Below, one piece after another: positions 1-12,200 of a stretch of DNA of 64,000 nucleotides; the first letter of the stretch is position 1; each line of letters begins with the position of its first letter. The position numbers were made by a program, and so were the translations under genes. Origin of the DNA: Eleginops maclovinus (Eukaryota; Chordata; Actinopteri; Perciformes; Eleginopidae); the NCBI RefSeq assembly GCF_036324505.1, contig NC_086366.1, positions 16,059,427 to 16,123,426 on the forward strand, given 5' to 3'. The notes under the pieces were generated by a model. That model was not told the origin of the DNA. It did not search any database and saw nothing but the letters and a program-made list of their open reading frames with translations.

Positions 1-3000
1 ATCCATAATTAAACAAAAAGGAGAAATGTTCCTACAGTATAACAGAACAAGATACTGTATCTGGGTGGAAGGACACTAAGGACTCTTATTAACCAGCTTG
101 GTACGGATGGAAACATACTGCATGTTAAAAGGTGTGAGGTGTTGGAACCCCCAAGATTTTATTTCTTCAGTTCTGACTTTAAAAGTATACTTGAAGGTTT
201 TTGGTGCTGTGTGAACTACTTTCAAAATGGATGGACAGATGGAGCTTTATTGTAATTCTAAAAAAAGATGTAAAGGGGAAATGGTGGATGAAGAAATCTC
301 CGCCTGAATTAGAGAAGGGTACATTTATTGGCACTTAGCTGGTTACTATATGCGGTACACTGTCGTGATATGCACCATTTGCTCTAATGGTTGTGAAGTC
401 TTGATTCCATATCTCCAGCAAATAGAATATACTATTCTTGTCCTGTTCAATAGGAAACCACATTCGAATTAGTTATGCAACTGCGCTAGAAATTCAATAC
501 GTGACACGTTATTGCAGGTGTTTTTTTTTACAGACAGGAACTGAGCCTCTACTGCAGCACCTTCCAGGGCTGTGACAGTCCGAGTAACCATTGGAAACCG
601 TCCACAATGCACGGGACAAAAGCAAAACTGAGACTGCCAATGACTCCCCGTTGTGTGCAGCCACAAGCCTTATAGGCCATGTTGATTTACTGACAAAAAC
701 AAGGTCCCCTTCTGTGGGAGTCAATGCTGGTGTGAACACTGCTCAAACAGGATATTCCACTCTTTACTGGTGCTCCTCTTTCAAAGGTAATGGCGTGGAA
801 AATCTGAATGCCTCTAAAAAGCAACAACAAGGCCATTATACGTCTCGTATCCGACTCACGTTGCCTTCACAGCTCAGACATGCTGACAGAGGGTCAGTAG
901 CTTATTACTTTTAAATCCAAAATGAAAGGATGCTGTCATTAAGACTTAATTTAGTGATGGTTGAAATGTGTAAACTACACATAGCAGGTTGATTTAAAGT
1001 CAATTCCAACCATTGCTCCTATTAGAAGAATTTCAAGCATTTATAGGATGGGAAATCGCAGTAGCAGGGGTGAGAACTCAGTGCTTGATGTGCTTTAACA
1101 TTTCCAGCAGTATCTTCAAATCTCTATGATTTCAAGTAAAGAAAAACAGCTTAATTGGACATGGGATCCTTCTCAAGCAAATCAACTCTCAAAGGTGCTG
1201 AAATATATCTGTGCACCCCCAAAACATGTGGTCAATAGTTGGTGTACAAGACTTACCTCGCTAAGCCGGCTTATACTTTAGCTCATAGCACTTCTAAGCT
1301 TCTTAACGAGTAAGCTCAAACTGAGCTAATTATTCATGGACAGCCTCCGTCTCAGGGAACACAGCCAGGGATGAATACCTAAAATCATGAATGTTGTACT
1401 GTAACATATGGAAACTGTTTAATTGACTATTTGAATAACCCACACAGGAACATCCTTTCCTGCTTCATACACTATAAAAGTAACAATAAATTCTTCTATG
1501 CTTATTATTCTGAAAGCTAGTCTTACATCAAGCTTTTTTCCTCCACAACCTTTTCCTACGGGCTGGGTAAGCTTTAACTGAGCTATAATATCTTGATATT
1601 TTAAATTAAAACCGTAAGTCAGCTGGGGCTGTTATTTCTCTCATGTTTTCTAATTCAAGGGAAGCTTTTGTCCCCAAAGATTTAAAAGCTGACTCATGCT
1701 GGCAATTGTTATTCATCCTAAAATGGTTTTCCCATGCGCTTTTGTCATTTTAATGTAGCTACTTCAAAGTCAAAAATCTATTTCATGGTGCTTTTCTGAT
1801 TTGTTGCTCGCTGTCATCATAAAATGGAACCATTTCTTTACCATCAGATTATAGGAAGAAATATCATTTGACTACCCCACTTTGAATATAGTACATTACA
1901 TCTGTGGATACGTGTAAACTAATTTCACAAACTTTCCCCCACAAGATCATACTAACGTTTCCGATTCATATCGTTAAGTAAAATAATAAAAAATGTTTTG
2001 CTGAAATTATTTTACAGCTGATCTAATATAAAAAAAATAACAACCATTTTAATTTCATATCAATGATACTGGCATGTCTAGATTGATTTTCCCATGTATT
2101 TCAATTGCTTCCTGAGGACCTTCATCACCCGTCTGACAACTTTAGAAGTTCATTCTGGTAATCAGCATATTAACTAAAACTCATTTATGACTGACAATTG
2201 GATCACCTTTGAGGATTGCTGTTGTACAAAGTAAACACAATTGTCTGTGTAAGATTCTACAGTAATCTGATGTAATCCAACATGATTAACAGGGAGTTTG
2301 TAACAATGGCAGTCTCCCAGTTACTGCGAGAATAATTACTCATTTGAATAAAAGTCGGAGAGGCTTTTGTATTTAATCCATAATGAACTTCATTTTTACC
2401 TGAATGATGAGGAAAAGATTAAAATTGTGCATTAGCTGATTTTCATAAACAATGACTACATTAGGTAGCAACAAGGGAACCTTTTTTATGAACAGATGCA
2501 ATGCTAAAATATGATTCTATCAGTCCAATTAAATGTAAATTTTATGCAAAGTACTGAAGAGAAAAATGATCTTTGTATTTAGCCTGGTGTATCATAACAG
2601 GGCATACATAATGTGAAAAGCTAAAGTCAACTCTGTAAAGCAACTGAAGGTAATGATGTATGAACTGAATAAAATGATGCATGACTCAAAATAGAAAAGC
2701 TATATCCAAACTTTTTAATAATTCACATCTGGTATATGGGGTCAGCTCCGATATCAGGATGTACATGTACACATCACAGAGGATGCACTGTAGGTCAAAA
2801 TGTTTTCTTATCCTGTGAAATATCTTAATGTCTACTACATCCACTGAAATAACATGGTATGCACACGCGAAAGGCTGCCAGTTGCTAAACCCTATAGTCT
2901 TTAGTGATTCCTTAATCTTTATTTTAGTGATACCATTTTGTTTGATATGAAATGTCTTGACAACTTTTGGATGTATTGGGGTGATATTTGGTCCAGACAT

Positions 3001-5807
3001 TTATGGTCCAAAGACGATGAATCCCCACAATTTAACTGACAGAGTTAAACATTACATCTTTTTCACATCAACAGTTAGTTCAAAGCCCCTCTGTGCCTCA
3101 GTCCAGCTTCAAAGAGCCACTGGCATGACTGTACACTTTTGTGTCATCTGGATACTGTGCACATATATAAGCCCTCAGTTAACGGCAATGGCAACAAGGT
3201 ATGAAGCAGATTTTTTATCTAATTTTGAAATGAGTGAACAAAAGACATAAATTAACCACAAAAGACATACTGTATGTGTAACCAACTAGTGAAACCAACT
3301 AACTTAACATTATAGTGTCATAATAAAAAATGCAAGCCAAATGCTCAGCCATCTAAAATTGTATAAACAATCCTTTAACTTGTATGGAATATCAAGTTGC
3401 CTGAATGAACAGCATGCTCTAAATATAACTCCTGGAATAATTACAAGTCTTGTTTTTTTGGTTAAATGCAAAAGGCTTTTCAAAGATGTTGGTTAAGAAG
3501 ACACTACATCTTTATTTAGCACTGTATAGGATTTTTGTCAATAAAAAAAATAGGGTTGTAAATCCTAGGTTTCAACACAATACGACATTAATCAGATAAG
3601 AAAACAGTATTTCCTGATATACTGTAACAACAGCTTTTTGTTCACAACTTCAGAGCTAATGCTGCCTTCAATTTGTGTTGGTGAGTCACAAATCAATGCT
3701 GGGAATAGGTCAAATACCTGCATTGACAGCATTAATGTCCAGGTGGAGAAACTAAGTCCAAGCCAAGTTATCTCTGTTAGTTATTGTAAGCCAAACAAGT
3801 TGATGACAGCCCATAACGCAGTATTTTACACAAGAACATGGCTGCATATCCAAGTTTGACAGTACTGTGTGAACCGGGTAACGTCACACCACTAGCACTG
3901 CTTACTAATTGTGATATAATGAATGGTTGATCATTTAATGGATAGATCGATCAGGATTGACAGGCCGTTTATCCGCTAATCCTATCAGCAGCTACATTTC
4001 TGACCTGTGTATGTTTGAATACACGAAAAATATTTGACTTGGAGCCAAATCATTTGAAGTCCATTAAGTGTGCCTGGCCCAGAATGATAGTGCTGTTTTC
4101 TCAGTTAGGCCACCGATTAAAACTGGAGCCATGCTGAGGGAAAGACTTTCCCTCAAGTCAAACACGGAGGTGCATCTGTTTTAAATAAGACTTGAGTTAT
4201 ATCTTTAAGTCTCATTATTGCATGTCTAATTTAAAAGGACAGTTGATTTAAATGTGATGCCAAAACATAACCTGCTTTGAAATGCAGTACAGTTGCTTTT
4301 CAACTTCCATCAAAATAACAAACAAGGCATAGTGAATCAGAGCATGTTGCTCAAAATGCTTCTCCTTCCATATTTTCTCTGATAAGAGATACCCAAGGCT
4401 TCAGAGGTTTTTATGGTACAATACAGTGAGGAAAGGTTTGATGTGTCCCTGCTGGATTCAAACAGCACATCACAATTACATGGCATGCACTTTACCCAGC
4501 TGTGCCACTAGGACGACATGAACACCTGACAGGTCTGAAAGATGTTTGCCGCTATGGCAACGCAGCAAAAATAACACTGATGTATGATATCAACAAAAGG
4601 CAAGCAAACCAAAGCACTTGAGCAACAATGCCACACCATCGAAATGGGCTTTTGTCAGAGAGTCTCAGGAAAGAAATCTACCCATAGCTCTAGCCTTCCA
4701 CATTGTTCCACTAAAGCAGCATTTTTTTTGCAAAGTGAAAAAGTATAGTGCGAAAATATCTGCATTTTCCTGCTAAAAATTCACAGTGAAGATGGTGTCT
4801 GTGCATTTTTCAAAGCTTTAGCAGACACATGTTAACACTAGCATTTTAAACCAAATAATTTATTTAAATGTTTGATTTAAAATAGAATTTGCTTGCAGGT
4901 TACGTGCAAGGCTCACAGTGGATGTAATTGAAAAGCGTAAAATGCACAACGGATTTCACTGTCTAATACGATGAAGTCTCTTCCCCAAAGCTACTCAAGT
5001 TGACAGCCAGCTGCCATGTGCTTTGCTAGCTCTGTCTAACGGAAAAGTACTGACGTGTCAAAATGCATAGACTTTTACAGCTTTAAAAAAGGAGTGTACC
5101 GGTGCAAGGACTTCACGGTTCTGCATGAACCTTGGTATGTTTGGTGGGGACAGAAGTGGTGTGGTTTCATCAGACTTGAAGAATAGGAATAAATGGGAAA
5201 TATAAAGAGTTTAAAATGACCTGAACATGTATTTCACATATATTTAAATGGAGCTTTTTATTAGCTAATAAATTATTCTTCATAGAAAATAAACCAACTA
5301 CCTGCTCTATAGTTCACAATATCTGAGAGGTCTTTAATTCTATTAATGCGTGTCACTATCCATGTGAGGGAGGGTTCTTTGATTGAGCGGCATGCATTTG
5401 TTTAGGAACTTCAGGGTCACAGTTTATTTTTTGGAAGTTCTCTTTCATAGTATCATCAATTGTACTCATAACGTGACTGTTTCCATAGTTTGCTTTGAGG
5501 TAAAGCATATCAAGGCCTTGAAAGTTTCATTATATAAAAGTACAATTTAGTTCATTTGTTTTGTTCCTTGACTTGTCCTCCATTGTCCTGTCATTGCAGC
5601 ATTGTTTTGAGTGTCACCGAAAAAAGGTGACAGTAATTTGCCTTTCATACTATGACATGTAAGGGTCCTTCATTTTTAGCGATTTGGGCCTGAAAAGTTC
5701 TTGAATTTGATTTTTTTTTTTTTTAAAGGTGTTGGCCTACCAAACTGGGAGTTGCATACCAAATTAAACGTCCTGTATAGTATGGTTCATACCTGATACA
5801 GAGCTAA
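1..5807. other. AT-rich sequence, no gene seen
   Basis: Unique-looking AT-rich DNA. The open frames on both strands are short (107 codons at most), start at arbitrary ATGs, lack recognisable domains and are not bounded by convincing splice-site pairs. A poly-T run lies near 5709-5724. A perfect 7-bp hairpin (5612-5618 with 5626-5632) exists but is of a size expected by chance. I see no RNA gene or mobile element here. Confidence 0.6.
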
Positions 5808-5811
5808 TGAA

Positions 5812-6624
5812 CCCTTTAGAGTCGACGATCACACCGGCGTGATCAGATCACATGAAACGTTCTTGCCGGCGCTGCATAAAAACAACAGTCCTATTTAGGT
5901 AAACAGCGCTATACGAAGCGAGACAAAGCAAGACGAAGAGAGACGAAAAGACACGGCGGGAGCCGAAGAGAGATGGCGGGAGATCGAGAGAGAGAGAGAG
6001 AGAGAGGAAGATAGACGAAGAGAGAGGAAGATAGACGAAGATAGACGAAGAGAGACGACGACAGACGAAGAGAGTCAGCGGGAGACGAAGAGAAACAGAG
6101 ATTGAAGAAAGGTGACAGACAAACATTGAGAATTATAGAGATAGTGAGATAGATTTACAGTTTTGAAGATACAATAATTTACAGTATTCTTTTCATTACT
6201 CTGAGAACTTTGAGTAATGAGTGAAAAACGCCTATCGATGCACCTGCTATTTGTTCATAAAATGTGTATATAGGTACATGATACCTCAATCAAACTTTTT
6301 ACATTATCATAGTGACATCCCCTGTATATATTTCCAGGTTTCAAAATGTTTAGTTGTGAATGTTTGTGCTATCCATATAAAGAACAATATCAATTTCAAA
6401 ATCCGTTTTTACGTTTTTTGTGAGATTTTGGGTCCAAAATGTTCATATAGTATGTCAAAATGAAAAAAATAATTATCAGGTTATATACTGTAGGTGAGGT
6501 TGTCCTAAAAAGAAAGATACCAAGCATTGACATGCTTAACATTTCTTAATGGGATTTAGTAAGACAAATAAAAAATAAAAAAGTAGCTTAAAAACAGCCA
6601 AATTAGCCCCAAGACACCAAAGGG
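5812..6624. mobile_element. Non-autonomous piggyBac-like element (MITE), about 813 bp
   Basis: The left end begins CCCTTTAGAGTC just after TGAA (5808-5811). The right end, read on the minus strand, begins CCCTTTGGTGTC, and TTAA follows at 6625-6628. The two ends match at 10 of 12 positions. piggyBac elements are known to insert at TTAA and to have ends starting with C-rich CCY motifs, so the flanks fit with one mutated target copy (TGAA). A subterminal palindrome lies at about 5829-5846 (GATCAC arms around CCGG). The interior has no transposase-like frame and holds a purine-rich tract. Kolobok elements also use TTAA and are the main alternative; the CCC start favours piggyBac. The superfamily is inferred from ends only. 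Confidence 0.6.
5915..6122. repeat. Purine-rich GA minisatellite
   Basis: About 200 bp of almost pure purine on the plus strand, made of degenerate units near 10 bp long of the type GAAGATAGAC / GAAGAGAGAC, with a (GA)n core near 5987-6006. It lies inside the piggyBac-like element. The 92-codon minus-strand frame here is only the low-complexity shadow (Ser/Leu-rich) of the repeat and is not a gene. Confidence 0.8.
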
Positions 6625-8045
6625 TTAAGACATTTACTTAATTTCATGATTGACTTGTGCACATAACGCTGTAAAGTACTAAATAATTTAGAAGAACCCA
6701 TGTTCCTCCAGTGTCTTCTTGTTAATGAAATAACTGATTCAGACTTCAAAGCTCTTTAGCACATGTTTAAATACCATCAGGGTGGTTGCCATGATCAAAT
6801 ATAAATAAATTGCAATTCAATGTCCATCCTCTGTCTAAATAGTAGGGTTATCAAAATCCCTATGCAGTTCACATACATTTAAATCAAGATACAATGGAAG
6901 TGCTTAACAGCTGAATGTCTTATCACAGTCACTCAATCGACTTCTCCTCCCCAACCGCGGATCAAAGGGGTATCCATCTGCTATAACTGAGCAAGTGCCA
7001 TGCGCTGTTTCACCTAGAGGATTTCTAAGACGTAATCATCTTTCCGTCCTGAACGTGCTTTATTTCCTTTGAGACATGCACTCTCGAATCAGCATCTAGA
7101 CATCAGGCAAAATAAACAAAATAGGAACAGAAGAACAGAAGAAAGAAGAAAGAAAAGAACAACAGGCAAGTTTTATAATTTACTGCTTTTCATTTAAACA
7201 TTCAACATTTACCCAATTAGATGATGTAAACATGTCTTATATGGATGCTTTAATCGAAAAACCTAAGGTGATAGACACCAAGCAGTGTTAATAATTGTTG
7301 TTGAGATTCAAATCCTGCTTCAGTGATCGGCTCGAGCATGGAAATCCTGACAAATCTCAGTTGCCTTTGGTTGAAAGTATTAATAATTAGAGACAGTAAC
7401 AGCAAAATGCTCCTTTAATGAACAGCACATCAGCTCTGCAGTATGGTCTTGGACACTTTCTGTGAGATTTGCATACATTGAAACGTTTTTCTTAAAGCCA
7501 TCCAAACTACAAATGCAGTTTACCTATCTTTGAAGTGACAATTATTTTTCATGTAACACATTTGGTGAAGAATAATACATTAGACTTATTTAATATATTT
7601 AGGTAGTGAAACAGTATCTTTTTTGAATGAGTCTAATCTAACATTTTGCTCTGCTCCACTAGATGTGTATTGTTAGCATTCTATTGATACTTCTACCTTA
7701 ATGATTTCTCTCTTATTGTCCCTTTTTATTTCTATTTCTGGTTTGTTTAATATATTATTTAAATTAAATCATGATTAGAGTTATTTGTAGTTTAATTCAA
7801 CTGGATATTGTTTATGGATCAGCAACAGTAATGTTTTCAAAGAGCAAAGTAGCTCTATAAACCCAGTAATATCTCACTGGAAACTATCTAAAATGTCAGC
7901 TAAAGGAACTGAACACAAGATGTGAGGTATTGCTGGTAGAGGGAAGAAGGACTGCTGTGTGTCAAGCAGCAGCTAAGCAAGAATTTGCAAATTTTTTAGA
8001 TATGTTACAATATAAGTTGAAAAAGCATGTACATACAGGTAGGGC

Positions 8046-8240
8046 TGGGGTTTTTGACCACAATCTTCAATGACTATGGGTAATTTCATCTCAATAACGA
8101 TTGCATCACCTGTCATCATCTATCAATACGACATATAGTATATATGAAGTAACCACATCGGAAAGCCTTTTTTATACCCCTGTTTGATTTACCACCACTA
8201 GTAAAACCTAACTTTTTTTAAATCACTTGTAAATCATCAA
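8046..8240 (+). repeat. Possible decayed TIR transposon fragment
   Basis: The segment starts TAGGGCTGGGGTTTTTGACC, which resembles the terminal part of non-autonomous DNA transposons common in fish genomes. It is followed by AT-rich sequence with runs such as ATAACGATTG. No matching opposite end or target duplication was found, so this is a weak resemblance call from memory. Confidence 0.25.
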
Positions 8241-8289
8241 ACACACCACCTCTGGTAGGTTTAATGGTACACCAAACTCTGGAGTCCTT

Positions 8290-8305
8290 ATCCATCCATC
8301 CATCC
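8290..8305. repeat. (ATCC)n short microsatellite
   Basis: Four perfect ATCC units in a row. Rex3 ends in the complementary GATG unit, but nothing else Rex3-like is next to it, so it is listed as a simple repeat. Confidence 0.7.
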
Positions 8306-9187
8306 AAACATCTAGGAGGAGTCTAACACGCTTTACCAATGTCCTATACATCACTAGACTTCCATAAATATGGCCCTTTTAGTCAATAGACCCCCAGCCC
8401 ACGACGGCTACACCCAGCCATCATCTATCAAGTCTCGCGCTAGAGAAAGTAGTTTGTCACAACAATCTAATGAACTGATCTCGCTGAAGCGAAAATGTAT
8501 CATCAATAACTGTAGGCATGGACGGCTCCTAAAGGCCAAAAGCATGCCGCTATCGCCTGTTGGAAGATAACCACCCCTTAAAGAGATTATCACTTTACAT
8601 TGCCGGGTTGCTTTGTTTGCTAGTTTGCTATTGTTGATGTTGTTATCAAACCATAAAGCTTTCATATCGTTTCACGTCTCAGCACAGCTCATACGAGCAT
8701 GATGTACAGCTGACCTTTTACTGGGCACTGTTCCCTTTGACACGAGTTTGGTTGGCATGTCTCAATGCATCTTGACAGACAAGTAATGCTGAGGGCTGAG
8801 ACTTTAAAGCCACGGCTGTTTCTCTAACGGTTCAGCTTGAGTCGAGGTAGCTTTTGTTTTTTGCTGGTTCATATCTCATGAAAGTCCACCTAGCCCTCTG
8901 TGCAGGCCTTTACAGATGAATCCACACATCACAAAAGATTGAATCGAGAACATAGCATGCTAACCACCTTATCTTTCAGCTGTCTTATATAGCATGCCAG
9001 TTTAGAAATTGGGCAGTGAAGAAGAAAAAAAAACAGTGCTGTCGGTTAATGGGACTCCAGAGAGAGATTTCCATTTATAAGACAGCAGCCTATTGAGCGG
9101 ACCATTATCTTTGCGATAGCCAGTGCTTTCACATGTTTATTGGAGGAAAATCCTCACTCCTATCAACAACAAAAAATCACAACTCTC

Positions 9188-9240
9188 ACATTAGCATTTA
9201 CATTTATAGCTGTTGGCAGTCAGGCTTATCCCGAGCAACA
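9188..9240 (+). repeat. Possible degenerate SINE-type fragment
   Basis: The order of motifs (CATTTACATTTATAG, then TTGGCAG, then CTTATCC-GAGC) parallels a conserved block seen in many fish SINE-like repeats, here with many substitutions. There is no intact tRNA-like head and no tail, so only a relic can be suggested. Confidence 0.3.
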
Positions 9241-12200
9241 TACTGCACTGCTCAGTATTCATAATTAAGACAACGGCATCTGATCAACTTAAGGCATTTG
9301 GCAGCATCCTGATCATCACAGCCTTCAGCTGACCGTAAGTGCTGTACCGAGAGCAACTTGGTTGTGCTGGATTAACAAGCTTCAACTCATTCCCTTGAAC
9401 AGATTTCCATTTCTTTAGGGCACAATAGACAGTCACAGTCCACTGCAATATAGGAAAGTGTCTTTATTACGGAAAATGCTGGACAAAGTCTTCACATTGT
9501 CGGATCTGCAATTTCTTTGTACTGGATGATAAAATAGTACTTTCTTTTGTATTGCATTGTATCCTTACAAGTATTCCAAAAGCTTTTTACTCAAGTAAGG
9601 TGCAGAGATTGTACCATTATAGTCTATTACAGGCTATAATTAGCTGAAGTTGCATGTTGACTTGTAGCTGCACACAGCATAGTGCACACTGGATGCCCTT
9701 CACATGAGGATCTTCTTCAGCAGAAATAAAGACAGTGTTTTGGATATTTCCACCGGCCCACTAAGGGACAAAAGCCTCCTTAAAGAGGTTTTGACTGAAT
9801 CCTCTTTAGGCTCTGTTTTGTTTTGTTTTTGAACTCCTGTTTTCAACAATGTTATTGTTCAATGTCCAGAAAATTGTCTAATAACTGAGTTTTAATCACA
9901 GCCCATTGTAGGGTTGAACACAATTATGCAGCAATGTATTGCCATTTAAGGCAATCACTATTGAGTATGGGATTAGGACAAAACATTTTGGTGATGGGCC
10001 CTAATTCTATTCAGTATGAATACATACAGTAGATGGACTTCACACTGAAAAGGCATGAGAATGGATGGTGACTCCACCTGAAAAGTGTGTGTCCCATGCA
10101 TTCACACATGAACATTTCATGCTCAGCAGGATTTATATGGTCTACTAACCAGAAAGTCAGACTGTGGACACAGGGGAGTCACTGGACACATTCCAGGGTA
10201 CAAAAATCAATCCCTAGAACCAAGCCCATAAATATCACCAAAATAAAGTATTACTGAAATTAACTCACTGCCTGAAACAGTACATCAGCAACAGCCCTTG
10301 TAATTAATAACTAAACCTTAGATAACTATTTGGAAACAAGGGGAGGAACATCCAATAGATGTTGATCTAAGGGATAGATTTTCCTGAGCCCTGCTTCAAG
10401 CTCAGTGTCAGCAAGAAATCAACCCTGCTTAAGTGTCCTTCTGCCCACGTATGTGTAAGAATGTGCTGATCGATGAGTTATACTGCTTACTACAGCCAAA
10501 TAAATACACCACACTGCACAAACCATTCATTCTGTTGGTTGTCATTTAAGTTAGCGGTGTTTCTTAATTTCAGATTAACATGGGAGGGGAAGGAATACGA
10601 CATTGTTTATAGCATACACATTTTCTCTGCAATGGCCAAGATAAAGATATTCTACATCCATTACTTTCAGGAAACATTGATCAATAATTATTTGTGCTGC
10701 ATTTCTTTGGAAACTGTTCGAAGCTGTGCCCTAAATCTATTCTGAGGAGAATGTGCAGAGTATTTCAGAGTTATAAAGCTTTCCAAATGTGTCAAAGATT
10801 TACACAGCAATAATCTGCAGCTTTGTACTGATATAGTGCACCTCACCTTGAGATAAGCCTACCAGGTTGTTATTATTTTAAAAAGCCAAAGGTGGTAAAT
10901 TATCAATTTGTTAATCTTGTGTGCTTAAAAGATAAATAAATATCAAACAAAACATGCAGCAAAGCATGAGCCGAAGGAGAATGTATTTCATGTATTCAGG
11001 CCAAACATGTGGACATCCTGCTGCTGCTGTTTTTTTTATTCTTCATCTCCCTTAAGCTGTACCTTTTTTTGTGATGTCCAGCCTAGTTAGACCAATATCA
11101 CTGCAGCAGTGGTGCTTTGTAAGGCACCAAGGAAATTCTCCTCAAAGACATGTAGTGTAGAGGGAGGGATTTAATTAAGGTTAACTGAATATTTACACTA
11201 GTGTTTGTCAGTCGCAAAAGCAGGAAATCAAGATGCCTGATTGTGAATCTCTCAGAATAAAACATGCTCTTTGTTAAGTATTAAAACAATTTGACTATGG
11301 AATCATTAAAGCACAATTAAAAACAACTTTTAGTATATTCCCCAAAACAAAGAAATACTGTATTGTGGTTGTACAACATCAAACAGCCTTAACTGAAAAG
11401 CATCAAGTTTCCAGAACTTTTCTGAAACAGCGTGCAAAAAGGCTTTCAAAACACAACCACATATAAATTATGGTCAGCACCAAAATATTATTCACAGACT
11501 TTTTATTTTTGCACTGGGGTTCTAGATTATGCATGTGTTTCTCTATTAAAGCCAGACATTCAAACAAACTGAGGAAACAGAAAGTGAAGGTTGAGGCTCT
11601 TGAAAGTTCACTTCACTGGAATAGATAATGCTTCCTCTGTCTTCCAGCCTTTAATAGGCAGCCAGAGTAAGACATCTCCAATGAGGCTGCTGCAGTCTGA
11701 CGAAGAGCATGCCGCAATACTTTCTGACAAACAAATCAATATTTAAGGACAAAAAGATCTCATTGCAATGGCATATTCAGCAGAAGTAATTCATGGAGGC
11801 TTTATCTTTTTTCTAATGCCTCTGTCAAAAATAAAATGCGCTACATTTAGCCCAATGCTTCTTACTTCAGAGAAGGAGGTCTTAATAGGACCTGTGGTAA
11901 TGAGCACTGCACAATAATATATTGTTCTTATGCATTATTTAATGGGACTGGGGGGAAGATAGTGTTTGTGTGCATTTCAAGTTCTGTATGAGAGCATGAA
12001 GCTCTGTTAATTGGCTCTCTCAAGAGATGGAAATGCTGTTCTGGCAGAAGATATTGATCAATGTGACCAAATGCAGCATGATCTAAATCAGTGTCACCTT
12101 CAGGTAAACAGAGGAGGACTAGAAGCAGCAGTTGAAGACATCACTGCGAGTTTGCTTTTATGCTACACTCAGCCATTGTTTCTTGTTTACATAACAATAT

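Noticed and set aside
534..675. Open 46-codon frame after a T9ACAG acceptor-like site
   Set aside because: It ends in a stop, the encoded peptide has no known domain, and both strands carry overlapping frames of similar length. Not distinguishable from chance.
5612..5632. Perfect 7-bp hairpin TGTCACC / GGTGACA
   Set aside because: Expected many times by chance in a window of this size; no T-run or other context suggests function.
5848..6126. 92-codon minus-strand frame rich in Ser and Leu
   Set aside because: Shadow of the purine-rich minisatellite inside the piggyBac-like element.
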